Program-made: the position numbers and the translations under genes | Assembly (NCBI GenBank): GCA_000507305.1 | Contig: DF240732.1 | Location: 1 to 64,000, forward strand | DNA from: Breviolum minutum Mf 1.05b.01 | Lineage: Eukaryota > Sar > Dinophyceae > Suessiales > Symbiodiniaceae | Direction of reading: 5' to 3' | Length of the DNA stretch: 64,000 nt | The notes under the pieces: model-generated | The model's input: only the letters and a program-made list of their open reading frames with translations | What the model was told of the DNA's origin: nothing | Databases searched by the model: none | Part shown: positions 43,469 through 53,575 of the stretch, one piece after another | Layout of the letters: each line of letters begins with the position of its first letter | How positions within the stretch are numbered: position 1 is the first letter of the stretch

Positions 43469-43710
43469 TGAAACTGCTTCAACCAACTTCCAGCTTCGTA
43501 AAGTGCTCGCAGTTTTTAGTCGTCAGATATCCGTTTTTTGGGCACTAACCGACGTAAGTCAAGTCCATCAGGGTGACCTGCACATCATTGGCATCGATAA
43601 TTGGTGCTTCACAGTCTATTTCTAACATCATCACAGACAACTTCCAAGTCCTGACGTGTCCACTTCTAGGCTGAATAAATCCGTCCAGGTTTCTTGAATT
43701 TTAGACCTAC

Positions 43711-43843
43711 GTTGTTGATGGAACAAAAATCCCGCAAGAAATAAGGACCTGGGATGTATCAAACTCAAAAAGACCTAGTAAATAACGGGATAAACTTCCA
43801 AGCTCAACTGGTGAACGGATTTCTGAACCATGAACAGTATGAC
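43711..43843. mobile_element. Family I element, copy 7
   Basis: TTGTTGATGGAACAAAAATC and ATTTCTGAACCATGAACAGT, core CTGGGATGTATCAAACTC. Confidence 0.7.
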
Positions 43844-44057
43844 TCAGGCTTACCAGTTTAGATAGTCGTTTCTTGTTTCTGAGGATGGTCATCATGGTCA
43901 TCATGCGTCACATGGAGGAACCAGTCAGAAGCCATTGGTGAAAAAGGAGGTTGGCAGGTTTGTCCCGAGCTCCATGGTAAACAATATGTATGGATCCCCT
44001 CAGTGATACATAGATTGATATTAAGATGTTTTTGTTTACCTCCTGAATGGTTTTACT

Positions 44058-44262
44058 TTACATGGGGGATGGAAATCTTTGCGAAATATATCTAGATATG
44101 AAGTCAGACATGAAAAGCTTGCACTTTTCTTCCAGCGTGAACTCAGCCAGTAAGGTATAAGAAGTGGCAATTTGATTTGCAACATGGAGCCAGATGTTGC
44201 AGAACTCGTTGTTTTTTTTTTCACCGCCCAGATTTTGTTCCAAGAAACTGGCCCAGTAATAT
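44058..44262 (-). CDS. Candidate exon, unknown function
   Basis: The minus strand reads YCHMLGYYWASFLEQNLGGE, EFCNIWLHVANQIATSYTLL and FTLEEKCKLFMSDFISRYIS, a helical, protein-like stretch of about 68 residues to TGA. It lies downstream of 44344-44435 on the same strand, but the phase at the junction does not resolve cleanly. Helical repeat protein is a guess only. Confidence 0.45.
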
Positions 44263-44343
44263 CCTAACATGTGACAGTAAACTCGGAAGAAGCAGTTTCC
44301 TATACTGCAGGCGTGAATTTATATACATATCGAATGTATATAC

Positions 44344-44435
44344 CTGAAACACGTAACAAAGGTAAGAACATGTTGACATGTTTGACAGATTCTCCTCAAA
44401 TTCTGGCAAAGTCGTTTTGGGTAGAGTGTCCACGT
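44344..44435 (-). CDS. Candidate exon preceding 44058-44262
   Basis: On the minus strand, between GAACCAAG and TTTCAG|GTATAT. Peptide DVDTLPKTTLPEFEENLSNM, then STCSYLCYVFQ. Good donor consensus. Unknown function. Confidence 0.45.
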
Positions 44436-44475
44436 CTTGGTTCATCACGGAACCCCCTTGCTGACTTTCATTAAA

Positions 44476-44579
44476 TCAGGTGGATTCAATCTACCCCCCT
44501 ACTTGGCGAAATGATCCAATCCTTTTCAACTCTGACTATATAACCATTTGTTGTTCAAGGGATTAAAACCACCAACCAG
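44476..44579. mobile_element. Family G element, copy 9 (diverged)
   Basis: CAGGTGGATTCAATCTACCC left, TTAAAACCACCAACCAGG right. Confidence 0.6.
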
Positions 44580-45106
44580 GGGATGGTTGAGGATGATATA
44601 TTCAAATTACTTGAAGTTTTAAGGTTAAATTTTCACCTTGTCAGCATTCCAATTTTTGAATATCAAACAGATGCCTTTCACTAAGACACCACGGAAGATG
44701 AGTTTAGGTGCCCCGTTTGAAGATCGTCACAGTGCCAGGACATGAAGAGGACTGGCTGACTGGCTTTTGGGAGCTGGAGCAACATCACTTTGCGTAAGAG
44801 CAGTGTTTATGCTGTGTTTTCTAAGTAGTGGTTAGGGTCGCAGGTGGAAGGTGATATATATATATATATATCGATAGATACGTTTCATTCTAGGGCTTAG
44901 GGAGGATATATAAAATCAACATAAATCAAGCATATTAGGAATCCCGATTCTTAACCTATCAGTATGTTTTGCGGAAGAGTCTTTGAAGGATTTTTGGTGG
45001 ATCTTTTGGAGGCTCAAACATTTCAGAAAATTTCGCTCGATACGGAGCTACCAAAAGGGCATCAATTTGAGAAACCACGATGAGAGGAAGGAATCCCGCT
45101 TGGATT

Positions 45107-45300
45107 CTACCGATCACAAGCCCCCTTCGTTTTGAAGCCCAAGTTCACAAAAGAACCACCACAGACATCTTCTTTTTCAAAAGCGAGGTGTTTCCAGTGT
45201 TTCTTAAGTACATTTGTTCCGTTTGTGACCATTTCTGACCTCCAAAATTGGTAGTAAAGAAATGACACATGTGTGAAATGCTTCTTCAAGCAGTCCAAGT
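45107..45300 (-). CDS. Candidate terminal exon on the minus strand, two competing frames
   Basis: One frame reads FTHVSFLYYQFWRSEMVTNG, KKHWKHLAFEKEDVCGGSFV, then NLGFKTKGACDR and TAG. A second frame upstream (45180-45340) reads TAAHHLDLTLLGLLEEAFHT and CVISLLPILE before a GTCAGA donor. A splice between them would explain both. The gene probably continues to 44058. Function not recognised. Confidence 0.4.
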
Positions 45301-45586
45301 AGTGTCAGGTCCAGGTGGTGCGCAGCAGTCATAGAAATGGCCCTTATGTTTGTGTGTCGTATTGGGTGATTTCAACGATGCTTTCGAGCTGGGGACCAGT
45401 TGTCTTTCGCTCGGGTCACGCTGAATCAGGGAATTCCAAGATTCCAAGAGACTGCAGTTCTTGGTGGGGTGGTTTCCTATAGTTACTGTATGTATCCATG
45501 GGTCCACTATGATCCATTTATGCATATATTATAATTATAATTATCTATATTTATTTTGTGATGTTTCCACTCTGTCCCGTTTCCAG

Positions 45587-45670
45587 GACCATCACCATCA
45601 TGATCACGGAAAGCGAGGTGCCAAAATGCTCCAAGTGTTGAATCCTTTGAAAAATAATCCTCGCTGTTAA
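45587..45670 (+). CDS. His-rich candidate exon
   Basis: After GTTTCCAG|GA the frame reads DHHHHDHGKRGAKMLQVLNP, then LKNNPRC and TAA. A donor after GGAAAGCGAG|GTGCC is possible. A His-rich loop precedes a second one at about 46300 on the same strand. Together they recall cytosolic loops of zinc transporters, but no membrane segment is proven. Confidence 0.3.
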   Translation, partial: DHHHHDHGKRGAKMLQVLNPLKNNPRC

Positions 45671-45779
45671 AAGCTTGCCAAGGTGACTCGTTTTCTTGGT
45701 GCTTGTTGCACATCTAATTTTATTTATTTTATATCTATCCATTAATTATCTATATCTCTATTATCTAATATATATATAT

Positions 45780-45865
45780 ATACCTGGAACCCATTTGTCC
45801 TTTGTTTTCCCTCCAAAACAAGGTCTTTTCCAATCAAAACAAGGGACATTTGGGTTCCAGGTATA
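45780..45865. mobile_element. Family L inverted-repeat element, copy 2
   Basis: TACCTGGAACCCATTTGTCC and GGACATTTGGGTTCCAGGTA, 86 bp, inserted beside a TATATATA run. Confidence 0.8.
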
Positions 45866-46181
45866 CATACACAATTATTAGTATTTCTTTCGATGTGTAT
45901 ATATAATTTGGTTAGTCTTTTTTGATTGCCTTGGTTTGTGTATATATTGTTCAATGCTTTTGTGTTTCAGTCTGCCAGTTTTGTACTTAAGAGCTTATGG
46001 TATACCAAAAGAATCTGAATGAACTGTCTGCTACAGATGTACAAGTAGTAAGCCATTCATCTTGTACTATCTTATCTACCCAGTTTTTAGAGGTAAAGAT
46101 ACCGTAAAGATACTCTAGATTGCTTGGGAAGAAAAGGGATGATAATTTCTTCCAAGGATGCCAGTGACGACAAAAATGCAC

Positions 46182-46290
46182 CTAATGGAAGAAATCCTGC
46201 ACTTGGGATATTAAAAAACCTCGTAAACAAGGGGGAAAAACCACCAACTTCAACTGGTGAACGCCTGATTTCTGAACCATCAAGAGTAGC
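46182..46290. mobile_element. Family I element, copy 8
   Basis: TAATGGAAGAAATCCTGCAC and ATTTCTGAACCATCAAGAGT. Confidence 0.7.
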
Positions 46291-46436
46291 TGCGATCAGC
46301 CGGGGGGAGCACACGGTTACCGGAGGTGGTCAAGGCCACACGGATCATGGCCATGACGACCATGAAGACCATGGAGGCATGGCTTTAACTGTGCTAATAA
46401 GTTGGCAGCTGTTTCGAATCAGGGAGCCGTGGTAAA
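46291..46436 (+). CDS. His-rich candidate exon followed by a hydrophobic stretch
   Basis: The frame reads EHTVTGGGQGHTDHGHDDHE, DHGGMALTVLISWQLFRIRE and stops at 46434. A His/Asp cluster followed by a short hydrophobic run resembles the loop-helix order of metal transporters. It directly abuts a family I element and precedes a family G element. Confidence 0.3.
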
Positions 46437-46450
46437 ATATGTTGAACTTG

Positions 46451-46529
46451 GTGGCAACTCAACTATTTTTTATTTTCACCCCTAAAATTGGGTAAGATGA
46501 AGCCAATTGGCTTGAAACCACCACCTAGG
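46451..46529. mobile_element. Family G element, copy 10 (short)
   Basis: GGTGGCAACTCAAC left, TTTCACCCCTAAAATTGGGT core, CTTGAAACCACCACCTAG right. Confidence 0.7.
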
Positions 46530-46702
46530 TTGGAATTGAAGCAGGAGAGAAACGGAAAGGAGTATATATGGCACGATTGTACTTGGAACCGATCTGACCC
46601 ATGTTTTGGGAAGATTTGGACTCGACCCATAAATATCGTCAATTCTCCAAAAAAAGAGGTGGGTTGGGTTCTAGGTGTCTAGATATGTATAAATATATTA
46701 CA

Positions 46703-46808
46703 GTACCCTAAACTTAGGATGGAACACCAAAAGTGGTGGTTTGGGTTGATTTTTCTCTTTTTTCCAAGGAACATTTTTTCAGGTTCCACCCGCAAGTTTT
46801 GGGAGTAA
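46703..46808. mobile_element. Family E-like element, diverged
   Basis: TACCCTAAACTTAGGATGGA and TTTCAGGTTCCACCCGCAAG. Confidence 0.4.
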
Positions 46809-47063
46809 CTCATGTATGTTGGTGTTGCCAGCTGGTGATTATAACGGCAGGTCATGGAACAACTGACGTTGTACTGATCTTAGTGGACTGGAGGGGGAGG
46901 TGAAGGATGGGACAAGATTTGTTTAAGTTGGGTAAAATCTGCGCTGGTGAACTGAAGCATGGAAGGAAAAACATTTGGATATCCAGGATAATTAGGTATT
47001 TCTGGCCGTGCATTCCATTGCAATAGTTAATTTTTTTGTTGTTGACCTGGTGAATGATGGTAC

Positions 47064-47225
47064 TTGATTATTGGAAGACATATTGAAAAAACATCGTTTT
47101 TCATGGTTCTTGCACTGCTTCTAGAAGATGCTTTTTGGGATCATATAACCTCAAACAAAAAAGCCAAGGCAAGGGCTGTGACAATTTACCATAGCATAGT
47201 ATATTATATCATGAAATACGTCTTA
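47064..47225 (+). CDS. Weak exon candidate
   Basis: One frame reads HIEKTSFFMVLALLLEDAFW, then DHITSNKKAKARAVTIY, before a family C element at 47231. Plausible composition; borders not defined. Confidence 0.25.
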
Positions 47226-47230
47226 TGCAA

Positions 47231-47521
47231 AGTACCCTCCCTGAAACTAACAGCAAAAGCACCTGAGTTCATGGATGGTTACATGGTTGGAATACGATCG
47301 TTTCCTTTTGAGATGGCCTATTTTCAGGTGCTATGTTCATGGCTGGTCAACCTACCCCCCTCTAACAAACCCCCCCTTCAGGAATTAAGGGTTTAATGAG
47401 GCCTTATTAAGGGAAACTAATGATTAATTAATAAGCCCTTAATAAGGCCTTATTTCTCGGGGGCGGGTACGTCAGGGGGGTTGATTGACCAGTCATGATA
47501 TGTTAGTTTAAGGGAGTGTAT
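47231..47521. mobile_element. Family C element interrupted by a family H element
   Basis: The left end TACCCTCCCTGAAACTAACA and the GGCCTATTTTCAGGTGC motif are followed at 47341 by TGGTCAACCTACCCCCC and a full family H core. After GGGGGGTTGATTGACCA the family C right end TGTTAGTTTAAGGGAGTGTA resumes. CATG flanks the inner element on both sides. Confidence 0.7.
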
Positions 47522-47820
47522 AATTCCGATTGTTCCCCCAAAACAATGGGTGATACAATTTTTCCCACCGTTTGCCAAAACCAAGGCTTGGGACAGACAG
47601 AAAAAATGCTGGAAGTTCGATGTTTTTTGGGAAATTCCTCTTAAAAAGTGGCAAATGAAGGTTTTATATGTTTTGATATTTTATTTAGATCCCTTACTAA
47701 GATAATATTGTTGTCGAAGCGTCCTTGGGTGGAGGAGCATTCCAAGCATTTTCAAAATGTGTCCAAACCATTTAGGTCATCCTATATGTTATGTTCGAAA
47801 TCATCAGGTTTTTAAATGCT

Positions 47821-47916
47821 ATACCCTCCAGGAAGCTAACATATCCCAGCATGGGAATTGCAAAATCATCTTCAAACATGCCTCCTCAGGGGGATATGTT
47901 AGTTCCCTGGAGGGTA
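47821..47916. mobile_element. Family B element, copy 7
   Basis: ATACCCTCCAGGAAGCTAAC and GTTAGTTCCCTGGAGGGTAT, symmetrical to the last base. Confidence 0.85.
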
Positions 47917-48252
47917 TTCAAAACGTATTACATTCAAAATTGCATCACGTACCGGCGGCAAACCTCTGGAAGTCCCTTGGATTTCTTTTTGATCTTATTT
48001 TACTTCATGAGTCCTTGATCTCTTGGGGTATTTAGATGTGTTTTGCCACTTAAAGTTGAACGACTTTAGCAGGGAATCCAAGTTTTCCCCAATTAAAATG
48101 TATTGAACATCGGCGGGGATAGCTGATTTTCCATCCATTTTCCGAACTTGCCTGTTTCAACGGTCATGTTTCCATGTGACAAGAAGTTGATTTGTTGCAT
48201 GTCATTTTAAGGTGGTTCTAAGTTAGGTCCTGGGATGCACTGAGTTTTCACT

Positions 48253-48356
48253 TACCTTTCCCTGAATCTAAGATGGCACCTGAAAATGGTGATTTGAAGA
48301 CTTGCTTCCTTTTGGGATGGCCTATTTTTAGGTGCTATGTTGGTTTCAGGGAGGGC
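48253..48356. mobile_element. Family C element, copy 4
   Basis: ACCTTTCCCTGAATCTAAGA and TATGTTGGTTTCAGGGAGGG. Confidence 0.7.
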
Positions 48357-48667
48357 ATATGGTTTTTTTCGATTGGTCAAGACTTAAGACTCCCGTTGAA
48401 TACACTGAAGTCTTGCTCACCTTGGAAATGCTCTTGAAAAAAGGACTTCAGAACATGGATGGAACCGTCTAGTAGATCCAAAAAATTCAAATGCATCCAA
48501 TAGAGCTCTATTGGCTGGAAGGTTTTTAAGATGAGATTTGGAACTTGGAAAGCTCCATTTTCAGATCCAAAATATTTTGTTCATTGTCAACTGTGTTTTC
48601 ATTTGACATCTCTTAAGCCAAACCCGCAAAAACAACTTGACATCCCCCCCCAAAAAAACTCAGCTGC

Positions 48668-48776
48668 ACATGGGTGTTTCCAAAAATTAGGGATACCCCA
48701 AAATGGATGGTTTATAATGGAAAATCCTATTGAAATGGATGATTTGGGGGTACCCCTATTTTCGCACACACCCACA
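48668..48776. mobile_element. Family J element, copy 2
   Basis: GGGTGTTTCCAAAAATTAGG and GGGGGTACCCCTATTTTCGC. The core is inverted relative to copy 3. Confidence 0.8.
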
Positions 48777-48935
48777 TAGGTCTAGGGTTGGGTTGGGACC
48801 CACCCAACCATTTCCCATATGAAGGGGTTGGTTCACTCCTTACTTACACCCTGTCGTTTTTTGATCCAAGGCTATGAAGGGTCAGAGACTCAATCAACGT
48901 GATTTGGCCCTATCTCCTTCCATTGGGAGATAAGA

Positions 48936-49043
48936 TATGGATGTTTCCGAAAATAGTGGTACCCCCAAATCATCAATTTTAATAGGGTTTTCCCTTATAA
49001 ACCATCCATTTTGGGGTACCCCTATTTTTGGAAACACCCATAT
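48936..49043. mobile_element. Family J element, copy 3
   Basis: GGATGTTTCCGAAAATAGTG and GGGGTACCCCTATTTTTGGA, then AACACCC. Confidence 0.85.
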
Positions 49044-49580
49044 ATTAATGAACTTATGAGAACCCTATATGGCTTTTGCTGGTTGGGGGTGGTTGACCAA
49101 AGGTTGACCAAAAAATGATCATTTATTGATGTTTTGATTGGCATTCAAGTGGAATTGATGTGTTTGAAAGATCCATTCACCGGACACCCCAGTCTTGCAA
49201 AAAAACGTTTTTAAAGTGTACATGTATGCTGTTTTTTGAGAAAAATCATTTGGAAGAACTTGGAGATAACAAATCTGTTCACGTGTCAGACATCGTCAAC
49301 CTAGTGAAGGCATCGTGAAGGTGTTGTCAGCGATGAGTGCCAATTTTTGCTACTCCGTGACAGCTTCAGATTTGGTTCGAAATATGCATGCAGCAAATCC
49401 ATGCAAAACAACACCTGATACACAAGATCACTCACATTGACACCCAAAATCACTTATAGTTGAAAAGGAGATTCCTTTTCCAAACCATGATGTTCGGCAT
49501 TTTACCGCATTTTTCCTTGGAAGAAAGCACTTCTCAAAAAAGATGATAGAGATTTGACATTCTCTGTCAGCTATATTTAT

Positions 49581-49702
49581 CCCATAGAATCCATGTCCAT
49601 GTATGGTATTTTTATTTATTTACATTTACCATAAAAATCAAGGAAATGTAGGTAAATAATGGTAAATATAGGTCTAAATATGCCATACATGGATGGTATG
49701 GG
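49581..49702. mobile_element. Family A element, copy 10 (long)
   Basis: CCCATAGAATCCATGTCCAT and CCATACATGGATGGTATGGG, with an extra GGTAAATAATGGTAAATAT duplication inside. Confidence 0.8.
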
Positions 49703-49853
49703 TATGGGAAGAAATGATCCAATAGATGCAATTTCACACCCATCTTGGATCCTATTGAGCTGAACCAGCCAAAGCCATGGGGGGTGCTTCTACAAAGCAG
49801 GATGATTTGGAGGTGTTGAAACAGCATTGAAACGAGCTATAGGATATATTCTT

Positions 49854-49948
49854 AGTTGGTGGTTTTCAAGATGTGTTTATTCTTACCCCACTTGAGGAAA
49901 TGATCCAATTTGACGAATATTTTTGACATGGTTTGAAAGCACCAACTA
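49854..49948. mobile_element. Family G element, copy 11
   Basis: TAGTTGGTGGTTTTCAAGAT and GGTTTGAAAGCACCAACTAC. Confidence 0.8.
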
Positions 49949-50129
49949 CTATATATTCAAATGATGTAGGTTTTTGATATGTGAAATGAGATTGAATGGA
50001 ATCCATTGGTGTGTCTCAGAATTAGGGTTTCTAGGGATTCTAGAGTCCAGCAAGGCTTCTTTGCAGACATTACGCAACAAGTTTTAAGGTGTTTGGGATA
50101 TATCACCGAAAAAAACGGTATATTTCTTC

Positions 50130-50708
50130 ATGTGCAACACTATAGATACACCTGAAAGCACATCACCCCTGCATGGAGGGAGTGGTACCTGTCACAAGTT
50201 TCAGGGTGAGGAGCCACTCACCAGGAGCCCCGTAGTTGATGTAACCAATGGTTTTATCAGAAACCAACAAGAGAGGCAATTTACGGGAGGCTATCTCAGT
50301 GTGCAACATGACAATCATCTCAGCATCCAGCATGAAAAATGGATAGCTAGAAATGCATTTCAACGGCATGTCATGGCAGCCATGGCAGGTGGACAACAAA
50401 ATGCACCCCCTTTAAAACCTCCTCAAAAAACTTCATTTTTTTCTCCCTCTCTGCGGTTCGAATATAGGGAGGAGTCATCCTCATCCCGCCCCATCTATTC
50501 GTCAACCGAGGCGGGCTATCATTCTCCCATTCAAAGTCGGACGTTGGCGGATGCGTGGGCTGAGAGTGTTTGGAATGCCAAGATTCTTGGGCCAAAACCG
50601 TTGGTTTTTGGATCACGTCCTGAAGCCAAAAAATCCGAAAAAGGGGTCCCATACAGCATGTTTGAAGGCTGCAGCGAAGTGAAGGGGGAGGGAGGAGTGA
50701 AACATGAG
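50130..50708 (+). CDS. Long candidate exon, unknown function
   Basis: Open for about 193 codons to a CATGAG|GTATAT donor, the longest non-repetitive open stretch outside the retroelement. Segments include TNGFIRNQQERQFTGGYLSV, TLADAWAESVWNAKILGPKP and GVPYSMFEGCSEVKGEGG. Polar, with a Ser/Pro-rich middle that suggests a disordered region. The 5' border is not defined (an AG at 50158 is one option). No domain recognised. The antisense frame is also open in part. Confidence 0.5.
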
Positions 50709-50786
50709 GTATATGTATGTAAATTTGTAGCATTTTGTGGCTGTTTCTGGACCAAAACCTGATTTTCAACATCTATTGTGGTGTAG

Positions 50787-50853
50787 TAAAGGGATGGCTA
50801 TACTACCGATACCGCCGGTAGGAGGCATGTCGGAGGAGGCATTCTTGAACGAG
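50787..50853 (+). CDS. Candidate exon downstream of 50130-50708
   Basis: Between GTGGTGTAG and AACGAG|GTGCTG. The frame reads KGMAILPIPPVGGMSEEAFL, NE. The phase does not join directly to 50708, so an exon or another border is missing. Confidence 0.4.
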
Positions 50854-50929
50854 GTGCTGGGAGGATTAACATATATGAATGGAACCTGAGAAATAATGCT
50901 CATCCGAAGCACCTAAGAATCAAAAAACT

Positions 50930-51025
50930 AGGTGGTGGTTTCAATTTCTTTTTATTTTCACCCCTATTTGAGGAAGATGATCCAATCTGACTAGTATTTT
51001 TCAGATGGGTTGAAACCACCAACCA
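50930..51025. mobile_element. Family G element, copy 12
   Basis: CTAGGTGGTGGTTTCAATTT and GGGTTGAAACCACCAACCAG. Confidence 0.85.
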
Positions 51026-51420
51026 GAAAATAGTCCTCTGAAAAATGATGACTCCGAAATACTCGGAATATCGAATATAGGCTTTATTGCCTCCCTTTGC
51101 ATTTTTACATGTATGTGAGCATCTTCCATCATGAAGTACCAGAAGTTAAGTGGACAGGGTGCCAATGCGAATTGCTACATAACTCAACTGCACATAGACA
51201 GGGTTACAGGGTTACCGGGTCATGTCCCATGGCATTTTTCGAGTAAATGAGGAGCTAAACAACCCCAGAATCCTCAAAATCACAGATAATAGCAGGGTAG
51301 GTAATCTTTTGCCTGAGGGGAGGATTTTTGGGTTCCACAGTGCTCGACATAAAAGCAGGGTGCTGTTGTTCCGGTTTCATAAAACAACATGTCGGGCTAG
51401 ACTGGCAGCCAGATAATATA

Positions 51421-51449
51421 TCTTGGATCTACCCCGCCAACCAGTAACA
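51421..51449 (+). repeat. Left inverted-repeat-like end flanking the retroelement region
   Basis: TTGGATCTACCCCGCCAACC, then AGTAACAG. Its near-exact reverse complement is at 55235-55263. Confidence 0.55.
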
Positions 51450-51582
51450 GTCATCACCAGGATTGTTACATGTTTAGTAGGGAATGCCCGTAAACCAGTG
51501 TCACAGACAGGATGGCTCTCGGGATGGTAATCTGGAAGAAGCTCAGCGGCTTACAAACAGGCAGCCGCCGAGTGGTGAGCGG

Positions 51583-52017
51583 TCACGTAGAGCAGCAAAG
51601 CCTGCAACATGGATGACTTACTTTTTCTCCTTCTCTTAGACAAAATACTCTTTGCAAGTCTTGGATCTTGCTACATGCGCGTGGGTGAGCTTGTAAGGCC
51701 CATTCAGGCGCCATAAGGATGATCACTGACTGACAGATTATAGGAGCTTGTTTCTGGCAGTACTGGTACTTAGTATTGATATGGAATGACTTGGTGTCCC
51801 GGGGCCGTTTTGTATTAGTTGCGTTGTACCTCGTTGCTGATATCTTGATGTCAACACCAGGCTTGATATCATATTTAAGACGAGTGAGACTGAGATCCTC
51901 ACACAGCACAGCATTCATCTTGTATGTATCCTTCTCTACCATTATGGCAGCTGCAGGAGCGAGAGATGGGACTACGGGATCAAGGCAAGACACCAACAGC
52001 TGGAGGCCGTGAATCAT
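51583..52017 (-). CDS. Minus-strand open frame, doubtful
   Basis: 144 codons; the segment MVEKDTYKMNAVLCEDLSLT and KISATRYNATNTKRPRDTKS looks protein-like. It lies between the left repeat end and the reverse-transcriptase remnant and may be an older gene piece or element-encoded. No family recognised. Confidence 0.25.
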   Translation of the reverse strand: MIHGLQLLVSCLDPVVPSLAPAAAIMVEKDTYKMNAVLCEDLSLTRLKYDIKPGVDIKISATRYNATNTKRPRDTKSFHINTKYQYCQKQAPIICQSVIILMAPEWALQAHPRACSKIQDLQRVFCLREGEKVSHPCCRLCCST

Positions 52018-52103
52018 GCATCACTCGGAAAGAAGGTCTTGCAGTTTCACCTTGTTTCACCATGTTTTACCAAGCATCGACCCAATGGGTAACAGAGAAG
52101 CGG

Positions 52104-53429
52104 TCTCTACATTTGTATCTAGAATCTAGAAGTAGGATTTGCGCAGAGTCTTTGATACTTGCTGCCATCTGGGTAGTTGACAGCAAAATGGAGTTTGTTG
52201 AATCCGGGAATAGGTGGCCTTCAATTGTGACGATTGCTAGGGTTGTTTTTCTGCCAAAATCTAGCATTGGGGCTATCGATTCCCTTGATACCAGGCCAAT
52301 TACAATACTCAGCCGGTTGTATAGAGCTTGGAGCAGATTTCGATCCATGCAGGTTGCAAACCACTTGATGTCTATGATGCCCCCTACTATCGGAGGTTCT
52401 CTCAACGGGGCGTCGGCGGACCTCATTTCGGCTTTTACCATGAATGCAATTGATGATGCGTATGAAGCTGGTCAGAACAAATGCGGAATAGTTGTAGATC
52501 TAGCAAAATGCTTCAATACAATTGCAAGGTATCCCATATTGAAGTTGATGAAGAAATTAGGTCTGCCTCCTGAATACTCCAACGGTCTCTTTATGATGCT
52601 CCATCATTTATCGCGGTATTTGGAAATAAATGCTCATATTGATTTGTTGGTACCTTCAACGACTGGCATCCCTGAGGGGGACGCTTTTTCAGTGACCTTG
52701 ATGACGGCGCTCACCTTTTGGGTCCACATGTACATTGAGCAGTATCACGACATTGATGCTACTTTCTACGTTGATAACTGGAGTTTCATTGCTGAGGATG
52801 TTGAGAGTTTGGTGGCTGCTTCCCAGACCATGATTGATTTTGTACGTGACATGCAACTTGTGATATCATATCAAAAATCATGGGTTTGGGCTACATCTAA
52901 GGCATTACGTAAACAGCTGAAAAGTACACTCTTTGGAGGTTGCACTGTCCTTCTTCAGTATCATGCTAAAGACTTGGGTTGTGACATGAATTACTGTAAA
53001 CGACGGTACAAAAAGACCACGAAGGGGCGTGTTGCAACATCAATCCGACGTTTGGGACGTGTGTCGACGAAAAAACTTCCCAAGAGTTTTCGAGTCAAAA
53101 TGGCGCAGACATTAGGGAAGGGGGTTTCATGATATGGGGCACCATTGGTGTTACATTCTGCACAAGAGTGGCGTAAACTTAGATCTTCCATGACAAAATC
53201 CATTGGTAGGTTTCGGTGTGGTTCCAATCCTTGGTTAGCCTTGAGTCTTACTGGGGATATACGTGATCCACAATTGAATGATGCTATTCAACGAATTTCG
53301 TTTTGGAGACGATTCATGAAGATATTCCCGGGAACACGTTGGGGTCTGTTAAGGCGTATTGAACAAAGCAGGTCCGTCCCTTGCTTTTACAGATTCCTTC
53401 AGACGTATGGGTTGGACATGTGCGGTTGA
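52104..53429 (+). pseudogene. Reverse transcriptase domain, interrupted by TGA
   Basis: Open from before 52104 to TGA at 53130-53132, then open again in the same frame to a second TGA at 53427-53429. Motifs: VVFLPKS with RPITIL (fingers), VDLAKCFNT (motif A; Asp codon 52497), GIPEGDAFS (motif B), FYVDNWSF (motif C; Asp codon 52773). Motif C has Asn where YxDD has its second Asp. The first catalytic Asp pair (A and C) is intact. The N-terminal part joins unrelated-looking sequence near 52050, consistent with 5' truncation. Confidence 0.8.
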
Positions 53430-53575
53430 CGGGGTCATGGTACATACCAGTGGGTTACAGCTTCATTGGGTTGGACAATCGATGCCCTATATCAAGAGAT
53501 TGATATGATATTGGTTGCTTTGATTTCCATCCTGTCCTTCGAGGTATTCGTAAACAGCCTGTTGGGCGCCAGACC

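Noticed and set aside
46440..46680. Family G copy as a spliced intron between AVSNQGAVVKYVEL and a downstream frame
   Set aside because: Every phase combination across GTGGC...CTAG gives a stop codon.
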